Source of the DNA: a bacterium UBP1_UBA4783
Lineage (GTDB): Bacteria; Krumholzibacteriota; Krumholzibacteriia; Krumholzibacteriales; Krumholzibacteriaceae
Length of the DNA: 14,188 nt
NCBI GenBank assembly: GCA_002403075.1
Contig: DHHB01000022.1
Coordinates: 1 to 14,188, forward strand
Direction: 5' to 3'
Positions within the stretch are counted from its first letter, which is position 1. Every line of letters begins with the position of its first letter. Position numbers and translations under genes: made by a program. Positions 1-7,592 of the stretch are shown here, one piece after another. The notes under the pieces are model-generated. The model made no database searches. It was not told where the DNA came from and saw only the letters and a list, made by a program, of their open reading frames with translations.

Positions 1-1104
1 TCCGCTCCCCGCCGATCGCCTCGCGGAGCGCCGCCTCCCCCGCGGGGTCGAGCCGCCCGTCGGCGGCGCGGAGAACGAAGGCGAACAGGAGGGCCATCTC
101 CTCGAGAAGCTCCCGAGTCTCCTCGCGCGAGTACCGCCGCGCGAGCCCCTCGGCCTCCGCGAGAAGCTCCTTCCCCTTGCCGTCGATCACGAGGCGCGCG
201 GCGACGGCCGCGTCGCGCCAGAGCCCGAGGAAGCGCTCCTCGAGGAGCTTGACGGCGCGGCGGAGGTTCCCCTGCGCGATCGAGGCGATCCGCCGGGCCT
301 CTTCCCGCTCGACCGAGCGGAACCGCTCGAGCATCTCCGCCACCTTCCCGCTCGAGAGCGGCTCGAAACGCACCTCGTAGCACCGCGAGAGGATCGTCGG
401 GAGAAGCCGGTCCGGATATTCCGTGACGAGAACGATCGCCGCCGACGGCGGGGGCTCCTCGAGGATCTTGAGGAGCGCGTTCTGCGCCTCGGTCGTCGCG
501 AGGTGCGCCTCGCTGACGACGACGACGGAGCGCCTCCCCTCGAACGGATGCTTGGACAGCGCTTCGATCACGCGGCGCACGAGGTCGATGCCGACGCTCC
601 GGGCTCGGGCGCCGAACTCGCCGTACGCGAAGAAATCCTGGCGGCGGCTCTCGATGACGACGGGGAGATCCTTTTCCCAATCGCCGGACGGCACGGGGTA
701 GACGAGGTGGAGATCGGGGTGCTCGAGCGAGCGGACCTTCCCACAGGCCCGGCAGCGCGAGCCCTCGCCGCACGTCCCGGCGCCCGCCTCCTCCCGCGGG
801 GCGCCGCCGAAGAGGCTCGCTGTTTCCTCCGCGGCCCGCGCGCGCGCGGCGTCGCAGTTGAGCCGCGCCGCGAGGCGTATCGCGAGGAGCTCCTTGCCCG
901 AGCCCTCGGGGCCCGCGAAGAGGAGCGAGGGCGGGAGCTTCCCCGAGGAGACGAAGCCGTCGAGGAGCGCTCCGGCGCGATGTCCGCCCTCCGCTATCGC
1001 ATCGGCAGCAGCGAGGATGTCTATGATCGAACCTTTCTCCGCCGGCTCGGCCGCGGCGGCGCCCGGCGCCCGGCCCCCCGGGGGCCTCGCGCCGGCTGCG
1101 TCAT
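1..1104 (-). CDS. holB: DNA polymerase III clamp-loader subunit delta-prime, C-terminus cut by window edge, apparent one-base frameshift at the start
   Basis: Clamp-loader AAA+ protein that would load the sliding clamp at replication forks. The frame is open from position 1108 (in-frame TGA) to the window edge. Seen in it: a P-loop, GPEGSGKE, near 892-915; four cysteines in a zinc-module pattern (NC near 853, then TC, RC and AC between about 736 and 784); the LLKILEEPP segment and the SRC motif (PTILSRC, near 385-405). These are typical of the delta-prime/DnaX family; the single short frame and gene context favour delta-prime, with DnaX as the alternative. An intact P-loop is unlike E. coli delta-prime but common elsewhere. 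Start: the ATG at 1102-1104 overlaps the envC stop (ATGA), but that frame ends at 1021. The clamp-loader frame has no ATG, GTG or TTG until 692-694, downstream of the P-loop. I annotate from the ATG assuming one base is missing in the C/G run at about 1074-1084. A non-canonical ATC/ATA start at 1022-1027, behind AGAAAGG, is the alternative. Confidence 0.85.
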
Positions 1105-2303
1105 TTCAGCCACTGCGCCGGATCGAGCGGCGTCTTCGATTTGCGGATCTCGAAATGGAACGGCGTCGAGGCGCCCGTCGCGGCGTCGCCGACCTCCGCG
1201 ATGAGGTCTCCGCCGTTCACCGTGGCCCCCTGCCTCGTGAATATCTTCGACGTGTGCGCGTAGAGCGTGTAGTACCCGCCGCCGTGCGCGATGATGATGC
1301 AGTTGCCGAAGCCCGGGAGCAGGCTCGCGTATTCGACCTTTCCCCGAGCGACTGCCCGCACGGGCGAGCCGGCGCGGGTCTCGATGTCGATCCCCGTGTT
1401 GTTCGTGACCGTGCCGAACTCCGGATGCTTCGACTGGCCGAAGCCTCGCACCGTCCGCCCCGCGACGGGGGGCGCCATCCGGCCCTTGAGCGAGGGGAAA
1501 TCCCTCTCGGCGTACGCCGCTTCGTCGGCGGGGGCGGCCGCCGCGCGCGCCCGCTCGAGATCTCCGATGATCGACAGGATCTCCTGCTCCGCCTTCGCGA
1601 GATCCTCGATGCGTTTCTGATACTTCGTCTTGCTCGTCTTGAGCGAGGCGAGGCTGCGCTGTCGCTTGCGTTCGTTCTCGCGCAGACGCGCGAGCTCCGT
1701 CTCCTTTTCCTTTCGGGCGGCGCTCACCTGCGCGAGGTTTTCCGTGATCCCGGCCTCCTGCCGTCCGATCGCCGTCTTGCGCTCGCGGATCTCCCCGACG
1801 AGGTCCGCGTCCCGTTCGGCGACGGCGGAGAGGTACCGGTACCGGTTGAGAAGATCGTCGAAGCTGCCCGCGCCGAGGAGCTCCTGCCACGCGAACTGGG
1901 CTCCGTCCTTGTAGATCCCCCGCAGCCGCCCCGCGAGTATCGAGAGGCGGCGCCGGTACACCGTTTCGCTGTATGAAAGGTCCTTTCGCAGCGCGTCCGC
2001 CTGCCGCTCGAGCATCGCTTCCTTGTCGTTCAGCCCCCGGAGGAGCCGCCTCGTGAGCCCCTCTTCCTTCTCGAGCTTCTTCAGGTAATCGGCGGCGTCC
2101 CGCTCCTTCTTCTCGACGTCGGCGATGAGCTTGCGCTGCTCCGCGATCTCCTCGCGGAGCTTGCGGAGCTCGGCGTCCTTTTCGCGAAGCTGCCGCTCAA
2201 GATCGGGATCCTGCGCCGACGCCCCGGTGAACGCGAACGCGAGGACGAGGGCGAGAGACGCCGCCGCGACGATCGAGCGCGCGAATGTGTTCGGCGTGCG
2301 CAT
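1101..2303 (-). CDS. envC: EnvC-type murein hydrolase activator (coiled coil plus degenerate LytM/M23 domain)
   Basis: A 400-residue exported protein. The N-terminus has a signal peptide (RS-IVAAASLALVLAFAF, then ASA before Gln31). Residues about 32-110 and 165-255 are charged, heptad-like coiled coil, and residues 280-400 form an M23/LytM domain ending in DPAQWLK. Active M23 enzymes carry HxGxD, a YxH histidine and an HxH pair. Here the first zinc histidine is Asn302 (NTGID), Asp306 and His350 (YAH) remain, and the HxH pair reads P-F-H (Pro381, His383). Loss of two active-site histidines fits the EnvC family, which does not cut peptidoglycan itself but activates septal amidases when FtsEX signals. 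The gene starts 20 bases after the ftsX stop, which supports that partnership. ATG chosen because it gives a clean signal peptide. Its stop overlaps the ATG of the next gene by four bases. Confidence 0.9.
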   Translation of the reverse strand: MRTPNTFARSIVAAASLALVLAFAFTGASAQDPDLERQLREKDAELRKLREEIAEQRKLIADVEKKERDAADYLKKLEKEEGLTRRLLRGLNDKEAMLERQADALRKDLSYSETVYRRRLSILAGRLRGIYKDGAQFAWQELLGAGSFDDLLNRYRYLSAVAERDADLVGEIRERKTAIGRQEAGITENLAQVSAARKEKETELARLRENERKRQRSLASLKTSKTKYQKRIEDLAKAEQEILSIIGDLERARAAAAPADEAAYAERDFPSLKGRMAPPVAGRTVRGFGQSKHPEFGTVTNNTGIDIETRAGSPVRAVARGKVEYASLLPGFGNCIIIAHGGGYYTLYAHTSKIFTRQGATVNGGDLIAEVGDAATGASTPFHFEIRKSKTPLDPAQWLK

Positions 2304-2323
2304 GGCGTTCCGTTCCGGCGCCG

Positions 2324-3193
2324 CTAGAACCGCAGCAGCCGTCTCATCGCCCCGAGGCTCACGATCGCCCCGAGGATCGTGCAGAAGAACACGAAGGCGG
2401 CGATCGCGTCGCCGCCGAGGAAGAGGAGCCCCGGCAGGTGCCGGCGCGCGACGGCGTGGACGATCGCCGAGAGCGCGACGGCGAGGCCGGCGGCGACGGC
2501 GCCCTGCACGGCGCCCTCGACGAGAAACGGGATCCTGACGTAGGCGTTCGTCGCGCCGACGAGCCGCGCGACCTCGATCGAACGCTGCCGCGAGATCACG
2601 GTGAGCCGGACCGTGTTCGCGATGACGAAGACGACGGAGAGCAGGATGATGAGCCCGACGAAGAGATCGGCGAAATAGAACCCCTTGACGAGCTTCTCCC
2701 CCCGCTCGAGCCACCGCTCCCCGTAGCGCGCCTCCTCGACGCCGCTCCACCCCTCGACGTTCCGGGCCATCTCCTCGAGGCGCTCGCTCCGTATGTACTC
2801 CGGCTTCACCTTCACGCGGAACGCGTCGGGGAGCGGGTTGCCCTCGAGCGCGTCGAGCATGTCGCTGTTTTTCCCGAGCGTCTCGCGGAACGAGAGGAGC
2901 GCCTCGTCCCGCGGGACGAACACGACCTCCTCGACCCCCGGCAATCCGAGCAGGCGCATCTGGATATCGCGCGCCGCCGCCTCGCCCGCCCCGTCCGCGA
3001 GATAGACGTAGACCCGCATCTCGTCCCCCGCCCGGTCGATGACGGCCTGCACGTTGATGGTGACGAGGAGAAACACGACGAGGATGAGGAGCGAGAGCCC
3101 CATGATGACGATCGAGACGGCGTTCGCGGCCTTGTGCCTGCGGAGCATCGTCGCCGCCTCGTCGAACACGTAGCCGAACTGCGCCGCGTTCAC
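2324..3193 (-). CDS. ftsX: Cell division protein FtsX, ABC transporter-like membrane subunit
   Basis: A 289-residue inner-membrane protein that partners the FtsE ATPase and passes its conformational change to a periplasmic peptidoglycan hydrolase or activator. Four hydrophobic segments are visible: about 25-48, 172-196, 224-246 and 262-283. The first and second are separated by a roughly 120-residue periplasmic domain that would bind the EnvC coiled coil. After segment 2 comes the family-typical stretch RSIEVARLVGATNAYVRIPF (residues 205-223). Size matches typical FtsX (about 300 residues). The start is GTG at 3191-3193, sharing four bases (GTGA) with the ftsE stop and preceded by a purine-rich AGGGGGAGGGG, so translation is probably coupled to ftsE. 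Confidence 0.93.
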   Translation of the reverse strand: MNAAQFGYVFDEAATMLRRHKAANAVSIVIMGLSLLILVVFLLVTINVQAVIDRAGDEMRVYVYLADGAGEAAARDIQMRLLGLPGVEEVVFVPRDEALLSFRETLGKNSDMLDALEGNPLPDAFRVKVKPEYIRSERLEEMARNVEGWSGVEEARYGERWLERGEKLVKGFYFADLFVGLIILLSVVFVIANTVRLTVISRQRSIEVARLVGATNAYVRIPFLVEGAVQGAVAAGLAVALSAIVHAVARRHLPGLLFLGGDAIAAFVFFCTILGAIVSLGAMRRLLRF

Positions 3194-3975
3194 CGCCCCT
3201 CCCCCTCGCCCCGGATGTCGCGCCCTTCGAGGCGCTCCGCGCGGCGGCCGACGGGCGAACCGTCGATCTTTCGCCGCAGATCGCCGACGTATATCATCTC
3301 GCTGTCCTTCACGACGCGCCCGCCCTCGAGATAGATGATCCTCTGGCCGAAGCTCTTCACGAGCTCGAGATCGTGCGTGGCCATGAGCACCGCGGTCCCC
3401 CCGGCGTTGATCTTGAACAGGAGCTCGAGGATGCTCCTCGTGACGACCGCGTCGAGGTTGCCCGTCGGTTCGTCGGCGAGCAGCACCGCCGGGCGGTTCG
3501 CGATCGCGCGCGCGATGGCGACGCGCTGCTGTTCCCCGCCGGAGAGCTCGTGCGGGAAATCGTAGCGTTTGTGGTAGAGCCCGACCCGCATGAGGATCTC
3601 GGTGACCTGTTTCTTGATCTCGCCGAGGCCGGCGCCCGCGGCCTTGAGCGCGAGCGCGACGTTCTCGAAGACGGTCTTGTCGCCGAGGAGCCGGAAATCC
3701 TGAAAAACGATCCCCGTCTTGCGGCGAAGCTCCGCGATGGTGGAGGACTTCATGCGCGTCGAGACGTACGGCCCCACGACGACCTGGCCCGAGTCGGGGA
3801 AGTCGTCCATGTAGATCATGCGGAGCAGCGTGCTCTTCCCCGCGCCGCTCGGCCCGACGAGAAAGACGAACTCGCCGTTCGCCACCTGAAGATTGACGTC
3901 GTGGAGCCCGAAGTGCTTCCCGAAGCTCTTCGAGAGGTGGTAGACGCCGACGATGATCCTCTGATCCTGCTCCAT
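3190..3975 (-). CDS. ftsE: Cell division ATP-binding protein FtsE with C-terminal extension
   Basis: A 261-residue ABC ATPase that drives FtsX at the septum. In order: Walker A GPSGAGKST (41-49), Q-loop Gln92 (VFQDFRLL), signature LSGGEQQ (144-150), Walker B AVLLADEP (163-170) with Glu169, D-loop GNLD, and switch His201 (ATHD). All catalytic residues are present, so it should hydrolyse ATP. FtsE is usually close to 220-230 residues. The core ends about residue 223, leaving a tail of nearly 40 residues (DLRRKIDGSP, then an Arg/Glu/Gly-rich end) with no recognised domain. The ATG sits 16 bases after the pdxA stop with AGGGCGG upstream. The downstream ftsX overlap makes ftsE-ftsX a tightly coupled pair. 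Other ABC families such as LolD share these motifs, but the FtsX neighbour settles the call. Confidence 0.94.
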   Translation of the reverse strand: MEQDQRIIVGVYHLSKSFGKHFGLHDVNLQVANGEFVFLVGPSGAGKSTLLRMIYMDDFPDSGQVVVGPYVSTRMKSSTIAELRRKTGIVFQDFRLLGDKTVFENVALALKAAGAGLGEIKKQVTEILMRVGLYHKRYDFPHELSGGEQQRVAIARAIANRPAVLLADEPTGNLDAVVTRSILELLFKINAGGTAVLMATHDLELVKSFGQRIIYLEGGRVVKDSEMIYVGDLRRKIDGSPVGRRAERLEGRDIRGEGEGR

Positions 3976-3991
3976 GCCGCGCCGCCCTGCG

Positions 3992-5014
3992 TTACGGGGG
4001 CGAGGCGCCGCGCCGGCGCCGCCGCGCGAGGCAGCACTCGATCGCGAGCGCCACGGCGCTCTCGAGGCTTCCCGTGCCGGCGGTCCCGCTCCCCGCGAGA
4101 TCGTAGGCCGTCCCGTGGCAGACCGATGTCCGCACGACGGGCAGGCCGATCGTCATGTTGACGCCCCGCTCGAACCCGGCCAGCTTGAACGGAATCATTC
4201 CCTGGTCGTGGTAGAGCGCGACGTAGGCATCGTACCCTTTATCCTCCCATTTGTAAAACAATGTATCGGCGGGGAACGGCCCGTCGACCGCGACGCCGTC
4301 GCGGCGCAGCGCCCTGAGCGCCGGAACGACCGTCACGAGCTCCTCGTCTCCGAGAACGCCCCCGTCGCCGCCGTGCGGGTTGAGGGAGGCGACGGCGATC
4401 CGCGGCCGCTCGATCCCCCAGAGCTCCTCGAGCGAGCGCGCCGTGACGAGAACTCCCGCGCGAATGCGTTCCTTCGTGACCGCCGCCGGGACCTCCCTGA
4501 GCGGCATGTCGCGCGTGAGGATCACGATGCGCAGCCGCCCGTTCACCATCATCATCTGGGCTTCGTGGGCGCCGAAGAGGCTCGCGAGCATGTCCGTGTG
4601 GCCGCGGTAGCCGAAACCGCCCTTCTGCAGCGCCTCTTTCGATATCGGTCCGGTGACGATCCCCTCGACGAGGGCGCGCTTGGCGAGGAACGCCGCCGTT
4701 TCGACGGCGAGCCCCGAGGCGCGGCCCCCCTCGGCGCTCGCGCGGCCGCGCGCGAACCGCGCGTCGCCGCCGGTGTCGATGAAGACGGGAAACGAATCCG
4801 GCTCCGCGATGCGCGCCGCGTCGGTGTAGGGCACGATGCGCGCCGTCGCGCAGGCGGGAGGCGAGAGCCAGTCGGCGAGCGCGGCGTACGCGCCGATGAC
4901 GTAGACGTCCGCCGCGCCGAGCCGCCGCCGGGCGAGCAGCGCCGCGACGAGCTCGGGGCCGACCCCTCCGGGATCGCCCACCGTGAGGGCGAGCTTGACC
5001 TTCGCGTCAGCCAT
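3992..5014 (-). CDS. pdxA: 4-hydroxythreonine-4-phosphate dehydrogenase
   Basis: A 340-residue cytoplasmic enzyme of the DXP-dependent vitamin B6 pathway. It oxidises 4-phosphohydroxy-L-threonine with NAD(P)+; the product decarboxylates and PdxJ uses it to make pyridoxine 5'-phosphate. Family motifs visible: GDPGGVGPE (13-21), TGPISKEA (121-128), GHTDML with His139, LNPHGGDGG with His214, GPFPADT (245-251), LYHDQGMIPFK with His269, and GLPVVRTSVCHGTAYD (290-305). The three histidines match the divalent-metal ligands known for PdxA. Length is normal (about 330). The last 11 residues are an Arg/Pro-rich tail. ATG at 5012-5014 lies inside the upstream S4 gene, overlapping it by eight bases, which suggests translational coupling. 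Its position just after surA and one small gene recalls the surA-pdxA linkage in E. coli. No pdxJ is in the window. Confidence 0.96.
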   Translation of the reverse strand: MADAKVKLALTVGDPGGVGPELVAALLARRRLGAADVYVIGAYAALADWLSPPACATARIVPYTDAARIAEPDSFPVFIDTGGDARFARGRASAEGGRASGLAVETAAFLAKRALVEGIVTGPISKEALQKGGFGYRGHTDMLASLFGAHEAQMMMVNGRLRIVILTRDMPLREVPAAVTKERIRAGVLVTARSLEELWGIERPRIAVASLNPHGGDGGVLGDEELVTVVPALRALRRDGVAVDGPFPADTLFYKWEDKGYDAYVALYHDQGMIPFKLAGFERGVNMTIGLPVVRTSVCHGTAYDLAGSGTAGTGSLESAVALAIECCLARRRRRGASPP

Positions 5015-5288
5015 TCCAATCCCCGCTCTCCTCGACGTCGTGCTCGCGCAGCACGCGGTAATATCTCGCGGCGTCCCGGCGGGAGATCTGACCCGGCGGC
5101 GTCTCCAGCACCTCGACCGCGAGCACCTTGCGCGGGTAGCGGATCTCGACGACGTCCCCCTCGCGCGCCTCCGCGCTCGGTTTCGCCCGGGCGCCGTTCA
5201 ACGTCACACGGCCGGCGTCGCATCCTTTGCGGGCCTGGCTTCGCGTCTTCGCGAGACAGAGCGCCTTGAGAAGGAGATCGATCCGCAT
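5007..5288 (-). CDS. S4-domain RNA-binding protein, RqcP/Hsp15-like
   Basis: A 93-residue protein made mainly of one S4 RNA-binding fold. The N-terminus MRIDLLLKALCLAKTRSQA (1-19) followed by GRVTLNG (26-32) and EGDVVEI (43-49) is the classic S4 pattern (R-x-D-x-x-L, then a basic helix, then xV.vNG and GD.v.i). The tail with AARYYRVLREHD (73-84) resembles the C-terminus of the short Firmicute RqcP (YabO) proteins more than that of E. coli Hsp15. Both are known to bind 50S subunits carrying stalled peptidyl-tRNA. A ribosome rescue role is therefore inferred, not shown. The start ATG at 5286-5288 has AGGGG upstream within a 10-base gap after the surA-like stop. The stop codon overlaps the pdxA start region by eight bases. 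Confidence 0.8.
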   Translation of the reverse strand: MRIDLLLKALCLAKTRSQARKGCDAGRVTLNGARAKPSAEAREGDVVEIRYPRKVLAVEVLETPPGQISRRDAARYYRVLREHDVEESGDWNG

Positions 5289-5298
5289 GCCGCCCCTG

Positions 5299-6642
5299 TC
5301 AGGCTTCGCCCCGGATCTCCACTGAGTAGGTTTTCTTGAGCTCCTCGACGTACTCGCCGAGACGCAGCTCGAGCTTCTCCTGCTCGATGAAGCGCCGGAG
5401 CTCGTCCTTCGCCTCGTCGTACGTGTAGGCGCGGCCTTCGTCCCACGAGACGACCTTGAGGATCCGGAATCCCTTCGGATCCTTGACGACCGGGGCCGTC
5501 TCGCCGGGGGCGACGCCCCGCAGCATCTCGCGCACGTTCTCGGGAAGGTTGTCGACGGGCACCTCGCCGAGCACTCCCCCCGCGTTCTTCGTCGCGGCGT
5601 CGTCCGAGTGCTCCGCGGCGGCCCCCGCGAAATCGCGGCCGGCCGCGATCTCCGCGCGAACGCGCTCGGCGAGCTTCGCCGCGTCCTCGAGATCGCGCGG
5701 GGTCGCCTCCGCCCGGGCGAGGATGTGGCGAAGCGTCACCATCTCTCCCTCGACCTTTTCGACCTTGATGAGATGGTAACCGAACTCGGTGAGCACGGGC
5801 GGACTCGTCTCGCCGGGGGCGAGCGCGAGGGCCGCGTCCTCGAACGCCGGGTTGTTGAGATCCTCGAGCCGTATCGTCCCGAGGCTTCCTCCGAACTTCG
5901 CGCTCGGACAATCGCTCGTTTCCTTCGCGAGCTCGGCGAAATCCGCGCCGGCCGCGAGGCGCTTCTCGATCGCCGAGATCCTGTCGAGCGCCGCCGCGAG
6001 CACGGCGTCCGACGGCTTCGCGACGACGAGGATATGCGCGAGGCTCACCGTCGGCGGACGCTTCGGAAGCTCCGCGACGTGCGCTTTGTAGTATTCGCGG
6101 ATCTCCCGGTCCGAGACGCGCACCTCGCTCCCGACCTTCTGAAACGCGAACCGGTCGATGATCATCCGCGTCCGCGTCTTGTCGCGATAGATCGCCTTGA
6201 GCCCCTCGATGGTGAGCCCCTCCGCCGCGAGCTGCCGAGCGAACGCGTCGTCGCCGCCGAGCATCGTCTTGTTCTGCTCGATCATCCGGTCGACCCGCTC
6301 GTCGACCTCGCGATCCTCGACGGTGATCTTGTCGCGCTCCGCCTGAATGGCGAGCAGGGCCTCCGCGACGAGGCCGTTCAGGATCTCCTCGCGGATCGCC
6401 TTTTCCTCGGATGCCGGGATCTCGGTTCGCTGCGTCTGCATGAGGATGCGCTTGAGCTCGGTGTCGATGTCGCTCTTGAGAATCGCCCGGTCCTCGACCG
6501 TCGCGACGACGCGGTCGATCACGCCCCCCTGCACGGCGTACGCGCCGCTCGGCGCCTCCTGCGCGCGCGCCGGAACGCCGGCGCCCGCGACGGAGAGCCA
6601 CACCGCGGCGGCGGCCGCCGCCGTTATGATCGTTCGCCGCAT
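5299..6642 (-). CDS. surA: SurA-type periplasmic chaperone with two parvulin domains
   Basis: A 447-residue exported protein resembling SurA, which escorts unfolded outer-membrane proteins across the periplasm to the BAM complex. Signal peptide: MRRTIITAAAAAAVWLSVAG, with probable cleavage after ARA (residue 27). Residues about 38-185 form the helical SurA N-domain (VIDRVVATVEDRAILKSDID). Parvulin domain 1 spans about 196-297 and domain 2 about 300-400, followed by a C-terminal helix (to 447) that normally packs on the N-domain. Domain 1 keeps both signature histidines, His203 (AHILV) and His290 (FGYHLIKV). Domain 2 keeps His306 (RHIL) but has Arg in the second place (GFRILKV). The ATG at 6640-6642 is fixed by a strong GAGGAGG five bases upstream; the frame stays open much further upstream but without a signal. 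Gap to the previous gene is 20 bases. Confidence 0.92.
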   Translation of the reverse strand: MRRTIITAAAAAAVWLSVAGAGVPARAQEAPSGAYAVQGGVIDRVVATVEDRAILKSDIDTELKRILMQTQRTEIPASEEKAIREEILNGLVAEALLAIQAERDKITVEDREVDERVDRMIEQNKTMLGGDDAFARQLAAEGLTIEGLKAIYRDKTRTRMIIDRFAFQKVGSEVRVSDREIREYYKAHVAELPKRPPTVSLAHILVVAKPSDAVLAAALDRISAIEKRLAAGADFAELAKETSDCPSAKFGGSLGTIRLEDLNNPAFEDAALALAPGETSPPVLTEFGYHLIKVEKVEGEMVTLRHILARAEATPRDLEDAAKLAERVRAEIAAGRDFAGAAAEHSDDAATKNAGGVLGEVPVDNLPENVREMLRGVAPGETAPVVKDPKGFRILKVVSWDEGRAYTYDEAKDELRRFIEQEKLELRLGEYVEELKKTYSVEIRGEA

Positions 6643-6647
6643 CCTAT

Positions 6648-6654
6648 CCTCCTC
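6648..6654 (-). promoter_or_regulatory. Shine-Dalgarno site of the surA-like gene
   Basis: On the minus strand this reads GAGGAGG, five bases before the ATG at 6640-6642. It is one of the clearest ribosome-binding sites in the window. It settles the start, because the same frame stays open for more than 1 kb upstream and has other possible starts inside the neighbouring genes. Confidence 0.8.
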
Positions 6655-6662
6655 GAACGCCG

Positions 6663-7574
6663 TCAGGGCGTCGCCGTCGTGTCGGACGCGTCCTCGAATC
6701 CGAGCGTGTCGGGTTCCGTCTCCGGCAAGATCCCCCGTTCGTAGGCGGGATCCCGGTACGCGATCGCGGCCTTCGCCCTGAGCGCGGCCAGCATTTCGCG
6801 ATACGCGCGCGTCCGTTTTTCGAGCATGAGCGCGTTCATGATCTGCTCGCGGACGTCCTCGAGCCCGACCGAGACGAGGGCCTCGCGCACGTCGACGAGC
6901 TTGAAAATATGGTAGCCGAAGTCCGATTTGACGACCTCGCTCACGTCGCCGGGGCGCATGTCGAAGACGATCCCCTCGAGCTCGGGCATCATGTTGCCCT
7001 TCGTGAGGTAGCCGAGATCGCCGCCGCGGCGTGCGCCCGATTCGATCGAGTGCCTGTTCGCCACCCAGTCGAAGCTCCGCGTCGCGAGAAGCTCCTTCGC
7101 CCTCGCGGCCTCCTCGGCGCTCGCCGTCACGATCTGGCTCACGCGGTACTCGTTGAGATACTCGCGCTCGTGCGCCGCGTAGTACGCTTCGACCTCTTCC
7201 TCGCTCACGTGGGACCCGGCGCGAAGCTCCGTGAAGACCAGATAGTCGGCGAGGTACTGCTCCTCGAGCTCGCGAAGCCGGGCCCGGACGCCGGGCTCGT
7301 CCCGAAGGCCGCGCCGCACCGCTTCCTGGTAGAGCACCTGCGTGTCCACCCAGCGCCGCACGAACGCGCGGCGCTCCTCGAAGGTGAGCGGCATCCCGTC
7401 GGGGCCCGCGGCGAGGCTCGCGAGATCGTCGCCGGTGAGCGCGGCGTCCCCCACCCGCACGATCTCCCCCTTCGGCGTTCCCGGCTCCTCCGTCCGCCGC
7501 CCGCCACCGCCGCACCCCCCGGCGAAGGCGAGCGCGAGGAGCGCCGCGACCCAAGCCCTGGTCATTCCGTTCAT
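6663..7574 (-). CDS. Parvulin-type (PpiC/SurA-like) peptidylprolyl isomerase lipoprotein
   Basis: A 303-residue protein with a lipoprotein-like leader: MNGMTRAWVAALLALAFAGG followed by Cys21, a relaxed lipobox (AGGC). It would be anchored to the inner or outer membrane on the periplasmic side. Residues about 37-140 are the helical SurA-like N-domain (VGDAALTGDDLASLAAG, EERRAFVRRWVDTQVL). One parvulin domain follows at about 140-228. Its first signature histidine is replaced by Gln147 (SQIV), while the second, His222 (FGYHIFKL), is kept along with GGDLGYL. Isomerase activity is therefore doubtful. The helix after it (about 236-275) matches the SurA C-terminal helix. The last 25 residues are acidic and low in complexity. 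Met4 at 7563-7565 is an alternative start; neither has a strong ribosome-binding site. It sits between two other SurA-like genes, with gaps of 18 and 20 bases. Confidence 0.85.
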   Translation of the reverse strand: MNGMTRAWVAALLALAFAGGCGGGGRRTEEPGTPKGEIVRVGDAALTGDDLASLAAGPDGMPLTFEERRAFVRRWVDTQVLYQEAVRRGLRDEPGVRARLRELEEQYLADYLVFTELRAGSHVSEEEVEAYYAAHEREYLNEYRVSQIVTASAEEAARAKELLATRSFDWVANRHSIESGARRGGDLGYLTKGNMMPELEGIVFDMRPGDVSEVVKSDFGYHIFKLVDVREALVSVGLEDVREQIMNALMLEKRTRAYREMLAALRAKAAIAYRDPAYERGILPETEPDTLGFEDASDTTATP

Positions 7575-7592
7575 CGCGCGCGCGCCGCCGCC

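Noticed and set aside
1021..1104. A separate small protein from the ATG overlapping the envC stop
   Set aside because: The frame gives only 27 Arg/Pro-rich codons and ends at 1021. It is better read as the displaced start of holB.
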